Shown in pieces: positions 1 to 7,510 of a DNA stretch of 12,761 nt; the stretch's first letter is position 1; every line of letters starts with the position of its first letter. Under the pieces are notes generated by a model. It ran no database searches and was not told where the DNA came from. It was given only the letters and a program-made list of their open reading frames with translations. Location of the stretch: contig JAGLEA010000026.1 of NCBI GenBank assembly GCA_023145315.1, positions 1-12,761 on the forward strand, given 5' to 3'. The translations under genes were made by a program, and so were the position numbers. This stretch comes from Psychrilyobacter sp. Lineage in GTDB: Bacteria > Fusobacteriota > Fusobacteriia > Fusobacteriales > Fusobacteriaceae.

Positions 1-543
1 TAATATATCACTTAATTTAAAGCCTTTCCTCATAAAGTAAGCCACCTGTTTATCTTTTTCTTTATTCCTTACTTTATGAAATTCTTTTTCTATTAGCTCC
101 TTTTCATCCCTCGCTATATTTTCATTATTATATATGTTTGAGATTATTTCAGAGCTGATTCCTTTTATATGTAATTCATATTCTATTTTTTTTCTTCCAA
201 CACTTTTTTTTCTATCTATATAGGATTTTGCATAACTATAGTCATCTATATAACCTAATTCTTCTAATTTATATATCACTTTTTTTAACTCTTCTTCTAC
301 AGTTGAGCTTCGTTTATATTTCATCCTAAATTTATTCAATAGATCTCTTTTTGTATAATCTCTCATAGAAAGTAAGAAATAAGATTTTGAAAGGGCTGAT
401 TCATATATTATACTTTTATACTCTTCAAAAGTTATCTCACTATCTGTTTTAATTCTATATTTTGCTTTGATATCACGATTAATATCTATCACTTCATTAT
501 CTTGTAAATATATCTTATTCTTCTGAAACTTCAGAACTTTCAT
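1..543 (-). CDS. recX: Regulatory protein RecX (partial, C-terminus beyond window)
   Basis: RecX-family proteins bind RecA filaments and modulate RecA activity in the cytoplasm. The frame starts with ATG at 543-541, inside the last codons of recA, and stays open for 181 codons to base 1, so the C-terminus is cut off by the window edge. It is recognised by its helical RecX repeats. A first repeat holds [15 protein letters not shown] and [15 protein letters not shown] (about residues 55-110). A second holds [15 protein letters not shown], the typical 'G-x-x-x-I-x-x-EL-x-x-KGI' block. A third begins with [16 protein letters not shown] at the edge. The charged N-terminal region before residue 50 is not diagnostic. 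The gene overlaps recA by 29 bases in another frame. The nearest Shine-Dalgarno-like sequence (AGAGG, 556-560) is 12 bases from the ATG, so translation is probably coupled to recA. The recA-recX order is common in bacteria and supports the call. Confidence 0.88.
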   Translation of the reverse strand, partial: MKVLKFQKNKIYLQDNEVIDINRDIKAKYRIKTDSEITFEEYKSIIYESALSKSYFLLSMRDYTKRDLLNKFRMKYKRSSTVEEELKKVIYKLEELGYIDDYSYAKSYIDRKKSVGRKKIEYELHIKGISSEIISNIYNNENIARDEKELIEKEFHKVRNKEKDKQVAYFMRKGFKLSDIL

Positions 544-1561
544 TATCTACATCATCCTCTTGAGGGTGTAATATTTTATTCACTTCTAATTCTAGTGCTT
601 CAAATAATTCCTTATCCTCTTCTAATCTTGCTATTACATTTACTCTACCTTGGAATCTTATGTCGCCGAAACTAAACCAAGCACCAGATTTTGACATAAT
701 ATCATTATCAATAGCTATATCTAATATTTCTCCTACTCTAGAGATTCCCTTACCATACATTATTTGGAAGTTTGCTTCCTTAAACGGAGGTGCAATCTTA
801 TTTTTTGTTACTTTAATTCTTGTTTCATTACCTATCATCTCGTCACCTTGCTTTACTGACCCAATTCTCTTTATTTCTAATCTCACTGATGAATAGAATT
901 TTAATGCTCTTCCACCTGGAGTTGTCGTTTGTGGTCCAAATCCAAATCCACCTATTTTTTCTCTTATTTGATTTATAAATATCATAGTTGTTTTTGATTT
1001 ATTTAAATTTGCAGTTAATTTTCTCAAAGCTTTCGACATCAGTCTAGCTTGTAATCCCATTTGTTGATCACCCATTTCACCATCTATCTCAACTTTTGGT
1101 ACTAATGCTGCTACTGAGTCTATTACTATTATATCTACTGCTCCTGATCTTACTAGCATATCTGCGATTTCTAACGCCTGCTCTCCATAATCTGGTTGTG
1201 ATATTAATAATTCATCTACATCTACTCCTAGTGCCTTTGCATATTTAGGATCTAATGCATGTTCAGCATCTATAAATGCTGCTATTCCACCCATTTTTTG
1301 AGCTTCTGCTATAGCATGAAGGGCTACAGTTGTTTTACCTGAACTCTCAGCACCATAAACTTCTACAACTCTTCCTCTAGGAAATCCACCTAATCCAAGA
1401 GCTATATCTAGATTTATACTTCCTGTTGGTATTACCTCTACCTTCATATGAGAGTTTTCTCCCATCTTCATTATAGATCCATCTCCATATTCCTTTTGTA
1501 TTTGCTTCATTGCAAGTTCTAACGCTTTATTTTTATCCGGCGACTCTTTTTTCTTTGCCAT
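515..1561 (-). CDS. recA: Recombinase RecA
   Basis: RecA is the DNA-dependent ATPase that forms filaments on single-stranded DNA for strand exchange and SOS co-protease activity. I choose the ATG at 1561 (348 aa, [10 protein letters not shown]...), because GAGGTG at 1573-1568 is an ideal ribosome binding site 6 bases upstream. The in-frame GTG at 1570-1568 lies inside that site. Visible features are the N-terminal helix, Walker A GAESSGKT (70-77), Walker B IIVIDS, the NQIREKIGG segment leading into loop L2, the [18 protein letters not shown] block, and an acidic C-terminal tail ([15 protein letters not shown]). Two oddities are visible. Walker A has Ala where most RecAs have Pro (GPESSGKT). 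Loop L2 reads [14 protein letters not shown], one residue longer than the GVMFGNPETT(T/P)GG of E. coli and B. subtilis. Length is normal. The gene has its own promoter after the pgk terminator and overlaps recX downstream. Confidence 0.98.
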   Translation of the reverse strand: MAKKKESPDKNKALELAMKQIQKEYGDGSIMKMGENSHMKVEVIPTGSINLDIALGLGGFPRGRVVEVYGAESSGKTTVALHAIAEAQKMGGIAAFIDAEHALDPKYAKALGVDVDELLISQPDYGEQALEIADMLVRSGAVDIIVIDSVAALVPKVEIDGEMGDQQMGLQARLMSKALRKLTANLNKSKTTMIFINQIREKIGGFGFGPQTTTPGGRALKFYSSVRLEIKRIGSVKQGDEMIGNETRIKVTKNKIAPPFKEANFQIMYGKGISRVGEILDIAIDNDIMSKSGAWFSFGDIRFQGRVNVIARLEEDKELFEALELEVNKILHPQEDDVDNESSEVSEE

Positions 1562-1567
1562 CTCATT

Positions 1568-1573
1568 CACCTC
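1568..1573 (-). promoter_or_regulatory. Ribosome binding site deciding the recA start
   Basis: GAGGTG reads toward recA and lies 6 bases before ATG 1561. It contains the only upstream in-frame start (GTG 1570), which therefore cannot use it. This makes MAKKKES the likely N-terminus. Confidence 0.8.
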
Positions 1574-1602
1574 ATATTAAAATTATTTTCTTCTTATATA
1601 AG

Positions 1603-1631
1603 AGTTTACTATATATAATCTATTTTTTCAA
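1603..1631 (-). promoter_or_regulatory. Predicted recA promoter
   Basis: On the minus strand TTGAAA (1631-1626, 5 of 6 to TTGACA) is followed by 17 bases and TAAACT (1608-1603, 4 of 6 to TATAAT). The expected transcript start is about 30 bases before the ribosome binding site. The surrounding DNA is AT-rich, so chance matches are easy. I see no Gram-positive-type (CGAAC-N4-GTTCG) or E. coli-type LexA box near it. Confidence 0.5.
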
Positions 1632-1683
1632 ACTTTATCTCTAATTAAAGGTAGTTTCTACTTTTTTTAAAATTTATTTTTAA

Positions 1684-1711
1684 AAAATATAAAAGAGGAG
1701 ATTTCTCCCCT
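1684..1711 (-). terminator. Rho-independent terminator of pgk
   Basis: Read on the minus strand, AGGGGAG, a four-base loop AAAT and CTCCTCT form a 7-bp stem with one G-U pair. A T-rich tract (TTTTATATTTTTT) follows. It starts about 23 bases after the pgk stop codon and separates pgk from the recA promoter. Confidence 0.75.
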
Positions 1712-1734
1712 CTAAAATTTAACCTATTATATTT

Positions 1735-2955
1735 TTACTTTTCGTTACATTTACAATTTCCACAGTGACTTGCTATAGAATCAATTCCTGGTAATACTTT
1801 ACCTTCTAAATACTCTAATGAAGCTCCTCCACCTGTAGATATATGTGTAAATTTATCAGCAAAACCTAAATCGATTGCAGCAGTTGCTGAATCTCCACCA
1901 CCTATTATAGTAATCGCATCTTCTAAGTTAGCTATAGCTTCACACACACCGATTGTTCCTTTAGCAAAGTTAGACATCTCGAATACACCCATTGGTCCAT
2001 TCCATACTACTGTTTTTGCACCTTTTAAGGCTTCTTGGAATAATACAACAGATTTTGGCCCGATATCTAATCCCATCTCTCCTGCTGGAATATCATTTAC
2101 AGATACGATTTGGTGTCCTGCATCATTTGAAAATTCTTTAGAAGTAATTGTGTCTACTGGTAATACTAATTTATCTCCAGCTAATTCCATTAATTCTCTT
2201 GCAAGGTCTAATCTATCTTCTTCACATAATGATGATCCGATATTTAATCCTTTTGCTTTTAAGAAAGTGAACATCATTCCTCCACCTATAATTATCTTAT
2301 CAGCTTTTGGAATTAAATTTTTGATTACAGATATCTTATCAGAAACTTTTGCTCCACCTAAGATAGCTACTAATGGTTTTTGTGGTGCATCTACTACTCC
2401 ACCTATAAATTTAATTTCTTTTTCCATTAAGAATCCTGCTGCTGATTCTTTTACATTTGAAGCCACACCAACATTTGAAGCATGTGCTCTATGAGCAGTT
2501 CCAAATGCATCATTTATAAATACATCTCCTAATGAAGCCCAGTATTTACCTAATTCTGCATCATTTTTTGATTCTTTTTTTCCATCAATATCTTCAAATC
2601 TAGTGTTTTCAAACATCATGATTTCACCGTTTTTTAACTCTGCTACTGTTTTTTCTAATTCCGCACCTCTAGTTGCAGCAACAAACTTAACTTCCTTTCC
2701 TAATAATTCAGATAATCTTGCAGCTATTGGAGCCATAGATTTTCCTGCTTTATCTTCCTCAGTTTTTACTCTACCTAGATGTGAGAAAGCAATTACTTTT
2801 CCACCTTGCTCTAATACATATTTAATCGTATCTGTAGCTGCTGCTATTCTATTATCATTAGTAATTTTTCCATCTTTCATAGGAACATTAAAATCTACTC
2901 TCATCAATACTTTTTTACCTTCTAAACATAGTTCATTTACTATTTTCTTTGCCAT
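1735..2955 (-). CDS. pgk: Phosphoglycerate kinase
   Basis: Pgk transfers the acyl phosphate of 1,3-bisphosphoglycerate to ADP, giving 3-phosphoglycerate and ATP, in cytoplasmic glycolysis. Family motifs run the full length (406 aa). These are [11 protein letters not shown] in the N-terminal substrate domain, the basic residues of [34 protein letters not shown] at the start of the nucleotide domain, [20 protein letters not shown], and the phosphate-binding GGGDSATA near the C-terminus. The start is supported by AAGGAG at 2970-2965, 9 bases upstream. The unusual part is the end. After the ordinary LEGKVLPGI the chain carries a short tail, [11 protein letters not shown], with His397, Cys398, Cys401 and Cys403. 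Together with the slightly long total length this looks like an added metal- or redox-sensitive tail. The gene follows gap in glycolytic order, but a strong gap terminator lies between them. Confidence 0.98.
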   Translation of the reverse strand: MAKKIVNELCLEGKKVLMRVDFNVPMKDGKITNDNRIAAATDTIKYVLEQGGKVIAFSHLGRVKTEEDKAGKSMAPIAARLSELLGKEVKFVAATRGAELEKTVAELKNGEIMMFENTRFEDIDGKKESKNDAELGKYWASLGDVFINDAFGTAHRAHASNVGVASNVKESAAGFLMEKEIKFIGGVVDAPQKPLVAILGGAKVSDKISVIKNLIPKADKIIIGGGMMFTFLKAKGLNIGSSLCEEDRLDLARELMELAGDKLVLPVDTITSKEFSNDAGHQIVSVNDIPAGEMGLDIGPKSVVLFQEALKGAKTVVWNGPMGVFEMSNFAKGTIGVCEAIANLEDAITIIGGGDSATAAIDLGFADKFTHISTGGGASLEYLEGKVLPGIDSIASHCGNCKCNEK

Positions 2956-3016
2956 AATGTTTTTCTCCTTTTATTTTGTTTTATTTTTGATATTATTTTT
3001 CTTTTTCATATTTTTA

Positions 3017-3050
3017 TAAAAAAATAGCGGAAACCTATGTTTCCGCTATT
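3017..3050 (-). terminator. Strong rho-independent terminator of gap
   Basis: Minus-strand AATAGCGGAAAC, loop ATAG and GTTTCCGCTATT make a perfect 12-bp stem followed by a run of seven T. It begins 15 bases after the gap stop codon. Only about 60 bases remain before pgk, and I see no convincing promoter in them (the best -10-like hexamer, TAATAT at 2995-2990, lacks a -35). The hairpin may be a partial terminator that sets the gap:pgk ratio, or a processing or stability element. Confidence 0.9.
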
Positions 3051-3065
3051 CTATTATATTTTAGA

Positions 3066-4079
3066 TTACTTTGCTAATTTAGCAAATTTTCCACAAGTTC
3101 TTACTAATTGAGAAACATAAGACATCTCGTTATCATACCAAGATAAGATCTTAACTAATTGCTTCCCTTGAACAGTCATTACTTTTGTAGATTGAGCATC
3201 AAACCAAGAACCAAAGTTTGTTCCGATACAATCAGATGATACGATTGGATCTTCAGTATATCCTAAAGTTTCGTTAGAAGCTGCTTTCATAGCTGCATTG
3301 ATTTCTTCTACTGTAACTGTCTTTTCTAATTCTACTACTAAGTCAACACATGATCCAGTAACAGTTGGAACTCTTACTGCTCCACCATCTAATTTTCCTA
3401 ATAATTCAGGTAAAACTTTTCCTACAGCTACTGCTGCCCCTGTAGAAGTTGGAACCATGTTTGCTGCTCCTGCTCTTCCTCTTCTTGCATTGATATCTTT
3501 AGAATGAGGTGCATCTAAGATATTTTGATCACTTGTATATGCATGGATAGTTGTCATGAATCCTTTAACTAATCCGAATTCTTTATTTAATACGTTTACA
3601 ACTGGTGCTAAACAGTTTGTTGTACAAGAAGCTCCAGAGATGATTGTTTCTTCTCCAGTTAATATATCATCGTTTACATTAAATACGATTGTTTTTAAAT
3701 CTCCTGCTGCTGGTGCTGAAATAACTACTTTCTTAGCTCCTGCATCAATATGAGATTGTGATTTTTCTTTAGAAACATAGAAACCAGTACATTCTAATAC
3801 TACATCTACATCTAAAGCTTTCCATGGTAAGTTCTTAGCATCTCTTTCAGCTAATATTTTGATTTCTTTTCCTTCTACTATAATACTATCTTCTGTATTT
3901 GTAATATCATTTTCTTTAAATCTACCTTGTGCTGTATCATACTTTAATAAGTAAGCTAATGTTTTTGCGTCTGTTAAGTCATTTATTGCTACTACTTCAA
4001 ATTCAGGGTTATCTGCCATTAATCTGAATGCTAATCTTCCAATTCTACCAAATCCGTTTATTGCAATTTTTACTGCCAT
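3066..4079 (-). CDS. gap: Glyceraldehyde-3-phosphate dehydrogenase, NAD-dependent
   Basis: GapA converts glyceraldehyde-3-phosphate, phosphate and NAD+ to 1,3-bisphosphoglycerate and NADH, which the neighbouring Pgk then uses. At 337 aa it has the normal length. The Rossmann fold begins with INGFGRIGR (7-15), and the acidic Asp34 in INDL is the usual mark of NAD preference. The catalytic motif SCTTNCLAP places the nucleophile at Cys152, with His179 in TTIHAYT as general base. The phosphate-binding [18 protein letters not shown] segment and the C-terminal WYDNEMSYV block are intact. The start is firm: AGGAGG at 4093-4088 is 8 bases before the ATG. The gene has its own promoter and a strong terminator, so it can be expressed as a single unit at high level. 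Confidence 0.98.
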   Translation of the reverse strand: MAVKIAINGFGRIGRLAFRLMADNPEFEVVAINDLTDAKTLAYLLKYDTAQGRFKENDITNTEDSIIVEGKEIKILAERDAKNLPWKALDVDVVLECTGFYVSKEKSQSHIDAGAKKVVISAPAAGDLKTIVFNVNDDILTGEETIISGASCTTNCLAPVVNVLNKEFGLVKGFMTTIHAYTSDQNILDAPHSKDINARRGRAGAANMVPTSTGAAVAVGKVLPELLGKLDGGAVRVPTVTGSCVDLVVELEKTVTVEEINAAMKAASNETLGYTEDPIVSSDCIGTNFGSWFDAQSTKVMTVQGKQLVKILSWYDNEMSYVSQLVRTCGKFAKLAK

Positions 4080-4116
4080 GTTTTGTTCCTCCTGAGTTTT
4101 TTTTTATTACTATATA

Positions 4117-4146
4117 AATATAACTTATATACTACTTAATAGTCAA
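4117..4146 (-). promoter_or_regulatory. Predicted gap promoter
   Basis: On the minus strand TTGACT (4146-4141) is followed by 18 bases and TATATT (4122-4117); shifting one base gives TTATAT at 17. It lies between the pseudouridine synthase stop codon and the near-perfect AGGAGG ribosome binding site of gap. No terminator is visible after the pseudouridine synthase gene (4147-4195), so readthrough from upstream may add to gap transcription. Confidence 0.6.
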
Positions 4147-4195
4147 TTATTTTGAGTATTAAATTTCCATCGTACTTCGGTTAATTATTGACACT

Positions 4196-5071
4196 TTAGT
4201 TTTTCCCAAGAATTGTCATCATATCTTTAGGAAGTTTCGCTACAACCTCTTCCATTAATTTAGTCTCTGGATTTGTAAAAATTAATTTATAAGCATGTAG
4301 TAACTGCCGTTTAACAGGTTGAATTTCCGGACCATAAAGGCTATCTCCTAATATAGGATATCCAATCGATGATAGGTGAATTCGTATTTGATGAGTTCTA
4401 CCAGTAAATAGTTCGACTTCTAATAGGGTTAAGTTTTGATCAACCATCCTTTCTAGAACATTAACTTTTGTTTTTGCTGTTTGACCTCCATCCTCTACAG
4501 AAAGTATTTCACGCTTTATAGCGTCACCAATTTTTCCAATAGGACTTTCTATTATATACTCATCTTCTTCCATTATCCCTTCTACAATTGTTTGATAGTA
4601 TTTTTTTACTATAGCTTTCTCTTTATTTTGTAAAAAAGCTTGTGCATGCCCATTTTTAGCAACTACAATAAGTCCAGAAGTATCCATATCTAATCTATTA
4701 TAAAATCTAGGAACTGTAATTTCACCAGTTTTTTCCTTCATATAGTATATGATTCCATTCGCTAAAGTTTTATCCACCTTTTTCTTCGTCGGATGAACTA
4801 TTAGATGTGGTTCCTTATTTAATATAATTAAGTTGTTGTCTTCATATACTATGTCTAGATCCATCTTTATTGGTAATATGTTTGTCCCTTTATTATGCTC
4901 TTTCACTAATAGCCTATTTAATTTTCTCACTTTCTTATTTGGTTTCACTTTTTTTCCATTTAAATAAATATCTATCTTCCTCATACTTCTACTAGAGTAC
5001 CCCATAACTTCCTTTAGATAATCTCCTACTTTGTACCCATGATATTCAGGTTCTATTATATATTTTTTCAT
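4196..5071 (-). CDS. RluA-family pseudouridine synthase
   Basis: RluA-family enzymes isomerise specific uridines of rRNA or tRNA to pseudouridine; the target base cannot be told from sequence. The 291-aa protein has an N-terminal S4-like RNA-binding segment (about 13-56, SSRSMRKIDIYLNGKKV). A catalytic domain follows that opens with DIVYEDNNLIILNKEPHLIVHP. The signature PRFYNRLDMDTSG puts the catalytic Asp at 128, and the later ELFTGRTHQIRIHLSSIGYPILGD block is the conserved RluA core. Length is usual for RluD/RluA-like proteins. ATG 5071 has GAGGTG at 5081-5076, four bases upstream. The gene lies 23 bases after dacF, so the two are probably co-transcribed. The pairing does not identify its substrate. 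RluD- and YabO-type assignments are both possible. Confidence 0.93.
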   Translation of the reverse strand: MKKYIIEPEYHGYKVGDYLKEVMGYSSRSMRKIDIYLNGKKVKPNKKVRKLNRLLVKEHNKGTNILPIKMDLDIVYEDNNLIILNKEPHLIVHPTKKKVDKTLANGIIYYMKEKTGEITVPRFYNRLDMDTSGLIVVAKNGHAQAFLQNKEKAIVKKYYQTIVEGIMEEDEYIIESPIGKIGDAIKREILSVEDGGQTAKTKVNVLERMVDQNLTLLEVELFTGRTHQIRIHLSSIGYPILGDSLYGPEIQPVKRQLLHAYKLIFTNPETKLMEEVVAKLPKDMMTILGKN

Positions 5072-5094
5072 CTTTCACCTCATTTATAAATAAG

Positions 5095-6186
5095 TTAATT
5101 AAATATTTTTTGAAAAATATTTTTCTCTTTAATTTTTTTATCTGCAATTAATTGCTTAGTAATATAAAGTTTTCCATCTAAAAGTATTTCGTAATCTCCT
5201 AATACCGTTCCTATTTCTATAGGGAATTTTAATTTTTTTCTTAATATTACTTTACTTTCTATCTCTACATTTTTATCTATTAACCTTTCTAGATCCTCAT
5301 TAGCATAGAAGCGTACTTGAGATGTTACACCATCTTTTATTGGAATAATCGCCATCTCTCTTCCTTTTTTCAATAAAGTTACATAATTATAATTTTTATA
5401 TAGATCATCTAAATCTTTAATAACAACTTCATCTCTTATTTTTTCTGTAGGAGATCCAAAGACTATTTCAATAACATTTATATTGTTTCTCTTTGACACA
5501 ATAGATATATTATATCCTGCAGCATCATGATGCCCTGTTTTTAAACCATATACACCATAAGTTCCTAGTAGTTTGTTTCTATTGTTGAACTCTTGTCCTC
5601 CACCTCTTATGGAAGTTTTTTTCAACGATGCTATCTCTAAATACCTTGGGTATTTAAGTAGTTCTCTTGAGAGTTTATATATATCCTCTACTGTGGATAC
5701 ATCCATTTTTTTACCTGTCATATATGGAGGTAACCCGGCTGGTGTATAATATTTTGTATTCTCCATTCCCAATTCTTTAGCTCTTCTATTCATAGACTCT
5801 ACAAAAATTTCAAGATTATTTTTCCCAACATAGTTAGCCAAAGAGTATGCAGCATTATTAGCCGAATATATAGCAGTTGCTTTTATTAGATCTTCTACAC
5901 TCAAAACATCATTTCTTCCCATCCATATTCTACTTCCTCCTATATGTCGAAATTTCTCAGGAATCTTTACTTTATTCTTCATAGATATTTCATTACGAGA
6001 TAACGATTCAAAAGTTAGTAGAAGGGTCATCATCTTTGTTACTGAGGCTAATGGATGAATTTCATCACCATTCGTTACTTTTATTATATCTCCACTTATT
6101 GAGCCCAATAATTTGGAAGTATATTTATTTTGTCCAAAAGCTAAAGTGCTGATAACAAAACAAGTTATAATTATTATTTTTTTCAT
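5095..6186 (-). CDS. dacF: D-alanyl-D-alanine carboxypeptidase (DacF/PBP5 type), exported
   Basis: Low-molecular-weight penicillin-binding protein that trims the terminal D-Ala from peptidoglycan pentapeptides in the periplasm. I use the ATG at 6186 (363 aa), since it begins a clear signal peptide (MKKIIIITCFVISTLAFGQ) and has AAAGGAG at 6203-6197. The serine-peptidase S11 motifs are complete: S48-V-T-K51 with nucleophile Ser48, S108-A-N110, and K216-T-G218. The AxSxxK region LASVTKMMTLL and the TPAGLPP segment are typical. After about residue 265 comes a beta-rich PBP5-type C-terminal domain, and the protein ends in a basic, hydrophobic stretch (KEKNIFQKIFN) that may help hold it at the membrane. 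The symbol dacF is a family-level choice; dacA or dacC naming would also fit. The gene is first in an operon with the pseudouridine synthase. Confidence 0.93.
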   Translation of the reverse strand: MKKIIIITCFVISTLAFGQNKYTSKLLGSISGDIIKVTNGDEIHPLASVTKMMTLLLTFESLSRNEISMKNKVKIPEKFRHIGGSRIWMGRNDVLSVEDLIKATAIYSANNAAYSLANYVGKNNLEIFVESMNRRAKELGMENTKYYTPAGLPPYMTGKKMDVSTVEDIYKLSRELLKYPRYLEIASLKKTSIRGGGQEFNNRNKLLGTYGVYGLKTGHHDAAGYNISIVSKRNNINVIEIVFGSPTEKIRDEVVIKDLDDLYKNYNYVTLLKKGREMAIIPIKDGVTSQVRFYANEDLERLIDKNVEIESKVILRKKLKFPIEIGTVLGDYEILLDGKLYITKQLIADKKIKEKNIFQKIFN

Positions 6187-6196
6187 CTCTTTTAGT

Positions 6197-6203
6197 CTCC
6201 TTT
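6197..6203 (-). promoter_or_regulatory. Ribosome binding site deciding the dacF start
   Basis: AAAGGAG lies 10 bases before ATG 6186, which directly begins the signal peptide. An in-frame ATG at 6219 has no Shine-Dalgarno sequence, lies only about 15 bases after the -10 element, and would put a charged extension before the signal peptide. Confidence 0.75.
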
Positions 6204-6234
6204 TGTTATTACATATCATTTTCTATTTTAGCCC

Positions 6235-6243
6235 ATTATATCA
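6235..6243 (-). promoter_or_regulatory. Predicted dacF promoter (extended -10)
   Basis: Minus-strand TGATATAAT is a perfect -10 hexamer (6240-6235) preceded by the TG of an extended -10 (6243-6242). There is no recognisable -35 at the usual distance; the corresponding bases are T-rich. The predicted transcript start is near 6228, leaving a leader of about 40 bases. Confidence 0.65.
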
Positions 6244-6403
6244 TAAGTTCCATAAAAAAAGACTCATATCTCAAATAATTCATAGGAAATCATTCTTAAT
6301 TTTTATAAAACGTTTTCTTGAAAAATAACATTTTAGTTTGTGTATCTTTTGCAACCCAATACAACTAATTACGAAAAAAACGACTTTTTTAGTTCTTTTT
6401 ATG

Positions 6404-6432
6404 TTGACTTATAACTATAGAAGAAGTATAAT
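6404..6432 (+). promoter_or_regulatory. Strong predicted promoter of the ATPase-oxidoreductase operon
   Basis: TTGACT (6404-6409), 17 bases, TATAAT (6427-6432) is close to the sigma-70 consensus and is the best promoter in the window. The expected start near 6440 lies upstream of AGGAGA (6463-6468) and ATG 6474. The gene-free stretch 6187-6473 holds this promoter, the divergent dacF promoter and AT-rich DNA in between; I see no clear operator there. Confidence 0.85.
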
Positions 6433-6473
6433 TACTATATGTACTAAAAATACAGTAATATTAGGAGATTAGT

Positions 6474-7148
6474 ATGCTTAAAGACAACAGAGTAAGAATA
6501 ATTTGTGGCCATTATGGTAGCGGTAAAACAGAATTTTCTCTAAACTATACTATGGAACTTAAGAAGATAGAGGATAAAGTTGCCATTGCTGATATGGATA
6601 TTGTTAATCCATATTTTAGAAGTAGAGAGAAGGCAAAAAAATTAACAGAGCAAGGAATTAAAGTTATTTCAAGTTCTATTAGTGGAACAGCTTTAGATAT
6701 TCCAGCAGTATCAGGAGAGGTAGAATCATTAATTATTGGTGAGGAATGGAACCTTATCTTAGATGTTGGGGGAGATAATGTAGGAGCTCGTGCTTTAGGA
6801 AGGCATGCAGAATACCTAAAAGCATGTGAATATGATATGTTTTTTGTGATTAATGGATATAGACCTGAAACACAAAATAAGAAAGATACCATATCACACT
6901 TACAAGCTATTGAGGAAACTACAGGTCTTAAAGTTACTGGTTTAATAAATAACACTCACATGATGAAACACACTACATTAGATGATGTTTTATTAGGACA
7001 AAAATTATCTGTCGAGGTTTCAAAGGAATTAAACATTCCTATTAAATATATTTCTTGTATAGAGGAAGTCGCTAAAGAACTGCCTCCAGAGTTAAAAGAA
7101 ATCTGTATTACGACTTCTCTTATTATGAGAGATAGTTGGATGAGCTAG
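6474..7148 (+). CDS. P-loop ATP-binding protein of unknown role, linked to the oxidoreductase operon
   Basis: The 224-aa soluble protein has a Walker A motif GHYGSGKT (12-19). It is followed by VAIADMDIVNPYFRSRE (36-51), where the DxD and NP-Y-x-R-S-R pattern resembles the switch I region of SIMIBI-class P-loop proteins (MinD/ParA/CooC-like). ILDVGGD (95-101) serves as Walker B/switch II, and LINNTH (157-162) occupies the base-recognition position. There is no signal peptide or membrane segment. ATG 6474 has AGGAGA six bases upstream and follows a near-consensus promoter. It is the first gene of the transcription unit encoding the four 2-oxoacid:ferredoxin oxidoreductase subunits, with no terminator between. 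I recognise this type of ATPase as a neighbour of such operons in anaerobes, but its function is not established. A role in cofactor or iron-sulfur maturation or in regulation is inference from context only. Confidence 0.85.
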   Translation: MLKDNRVRIICGHYGSGKTEFSLNYTMELKKIEDKVAIADMDIVNPYFRSREKAKKLTEQGIKVISSSISGTALDIPAVSGEVESLIIGEEWNLILDVGGDNVGARALGRHAEYLKACEYDMFFVINGYRPETQNKKDTISHLQAIEETTGLKVTGLINNTHMMKHTTLDDVLLGQKLSVEVSKELNIPIKYISCIEEVAKELPPELKEICITTSLIMRDSWMS

Positions 7149-7149
7149 T

Positions 7150-7257
7150 TGAAAGACAATTAGTAATTAATAATTGATAATTTAAAATTGATAAGAGTTG
7201 ATCCTATTGATTACTTAATTACTCACTACTGATTACTAATTATTATTTATAATATTT
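7150..7257. repeat. AT-rich imperfect dyad with internal direct repeats
   Basis: The 121-base gap between the ATPase and the delta subunit has an outer inverted repeat, AATTAGTAAT (7158-7167) against ATTACTAATT (7232-7241). Related shorter words repeat inside it, such as AATTGATAA (7173-7181), ATTGATAAG and TTGATTACT. TGATTACT occurs twice (about 7208-7215 and 7229-7236). There is no T-tract, so it is not a terminator. It could be a small palindromic intergenic repeat inserted in the operon, or an RNA structure separating the ATPase from the oxidoreductase genes. Confidence 0.5.
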
Positions 7258-7269
7258 AGGAGGTTTAGA

Positions 7270-7491
7270 ATGGCTAAAGGTACGGTTAGTTTTAGAAAAG
7301 ATAACTGTAAAGGTTGTCAATTATGTGTTTCTGTTTGTCCGGTTAAAATAATTGAACTAGATAGAAGTGTTACTAACACAAAGGGTTATAATCCTGCTCA
7401 CGTGAGTCAAGAAAACGCTGATAAATGTATCGGTTGTGCTCAATGTGCACTTATGTGTCCAGATTATGTTATAACAGTTGAAAGAAATTAA
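7270..7491 (+). CDS. korD: 2-oxoacid:ferredoxin oxidoreductase delta subunit (2[4Fe-4S] ferredoxin)
   Basis: This 73-aa protein is almost entirely a bacterial-type two-cluster ferredoxin. CKGCQLCVSVCP gives Cys13, 16, 19 and 23; CIGCAQCALMCP gives Cys53, 56, 59 and 63. Each motif supplies three ligands to one cluster and its last Cys to the other. In four-subunit 2-oxoacid oxidoreductases the delta subunit carries electrons from the catalytic core to external ferredoxin. ATG 7270 has AGGAGG (7258-7263) at an ideal 6-base distance. The alpha subunit starts 19 bases after its stop codon. The symbol is family level, because KOR and VOR delta subunits are not separable by eye. Confidence 0.92.
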   Translation: MAKGTVSFRKDNCKGCQLCVSVCPVKIIELDRSVTNTKGYNPAHVSQENADKCIGCAQCALMCPDYVITVERN

Positions 7492-7510
7492 TTAAAGGGG
7501 GATTTAAATA

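Noticed and set aside
1559..1570. Upstream GTG start for recA giving three extra residues (MNE-)
   Set aside because: The GTG is part of the GAGGTG ribosome binding site that is ideally placed for ATG 1561, and has no good site of its own.
1562..1734. LexA/SOS box in front of recA
   Set aside because: Neither a CGAAC-N4-GTTCG nor a CTGT-N8-ACAG element is visible; the AGTTT/AAACT dyad around 1602-1635 is too short and too AT-rich to call.
2150..3019. Open plus-strand frames at 2150-2494 and 2603-3019
   Set aside because: They lie antisense to pgk, whose motifs are intact; their sequences are low-complexity shadows without ribosome binding sites or recognisable domains.
6187..6219. Upstream in-frame ATG at 6219 for dacF
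   Set aside because: It has no Shine-Dalgarno sequence, lies only about 15 bases after the -10 element and would put a charged extension before the signal peptide.
6305..6325. Possible catabolite-responsive (cre-like) site around AAAACGTTTTC
   Set aside because: The essential TG at the left end of the cre consensus is missing; the match is what AT-rich palindromic DNA gives by chance.
6113..6328. Open plus-strand frame of 71 codons across the dacF 5' end
   Set aside because: It overlaps the dacF signal peptide region and promoter, and its hydrophobic composition comes from AT-rich DNA; no ribosome binding site.
6371..6400. A-run, CGAC, T-run as a possible terminator upstream of the ATPase gene
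   Set aside because: The stem would be only A-T pairs around a four-base loop, and there is no gene on either strand ending there.
7248..7253. TATAAT as a separate promoter for the delta subunit
   Set aside because: The transcript would start inside the AGGAGG ribosome binding site, and there is no matching -35.
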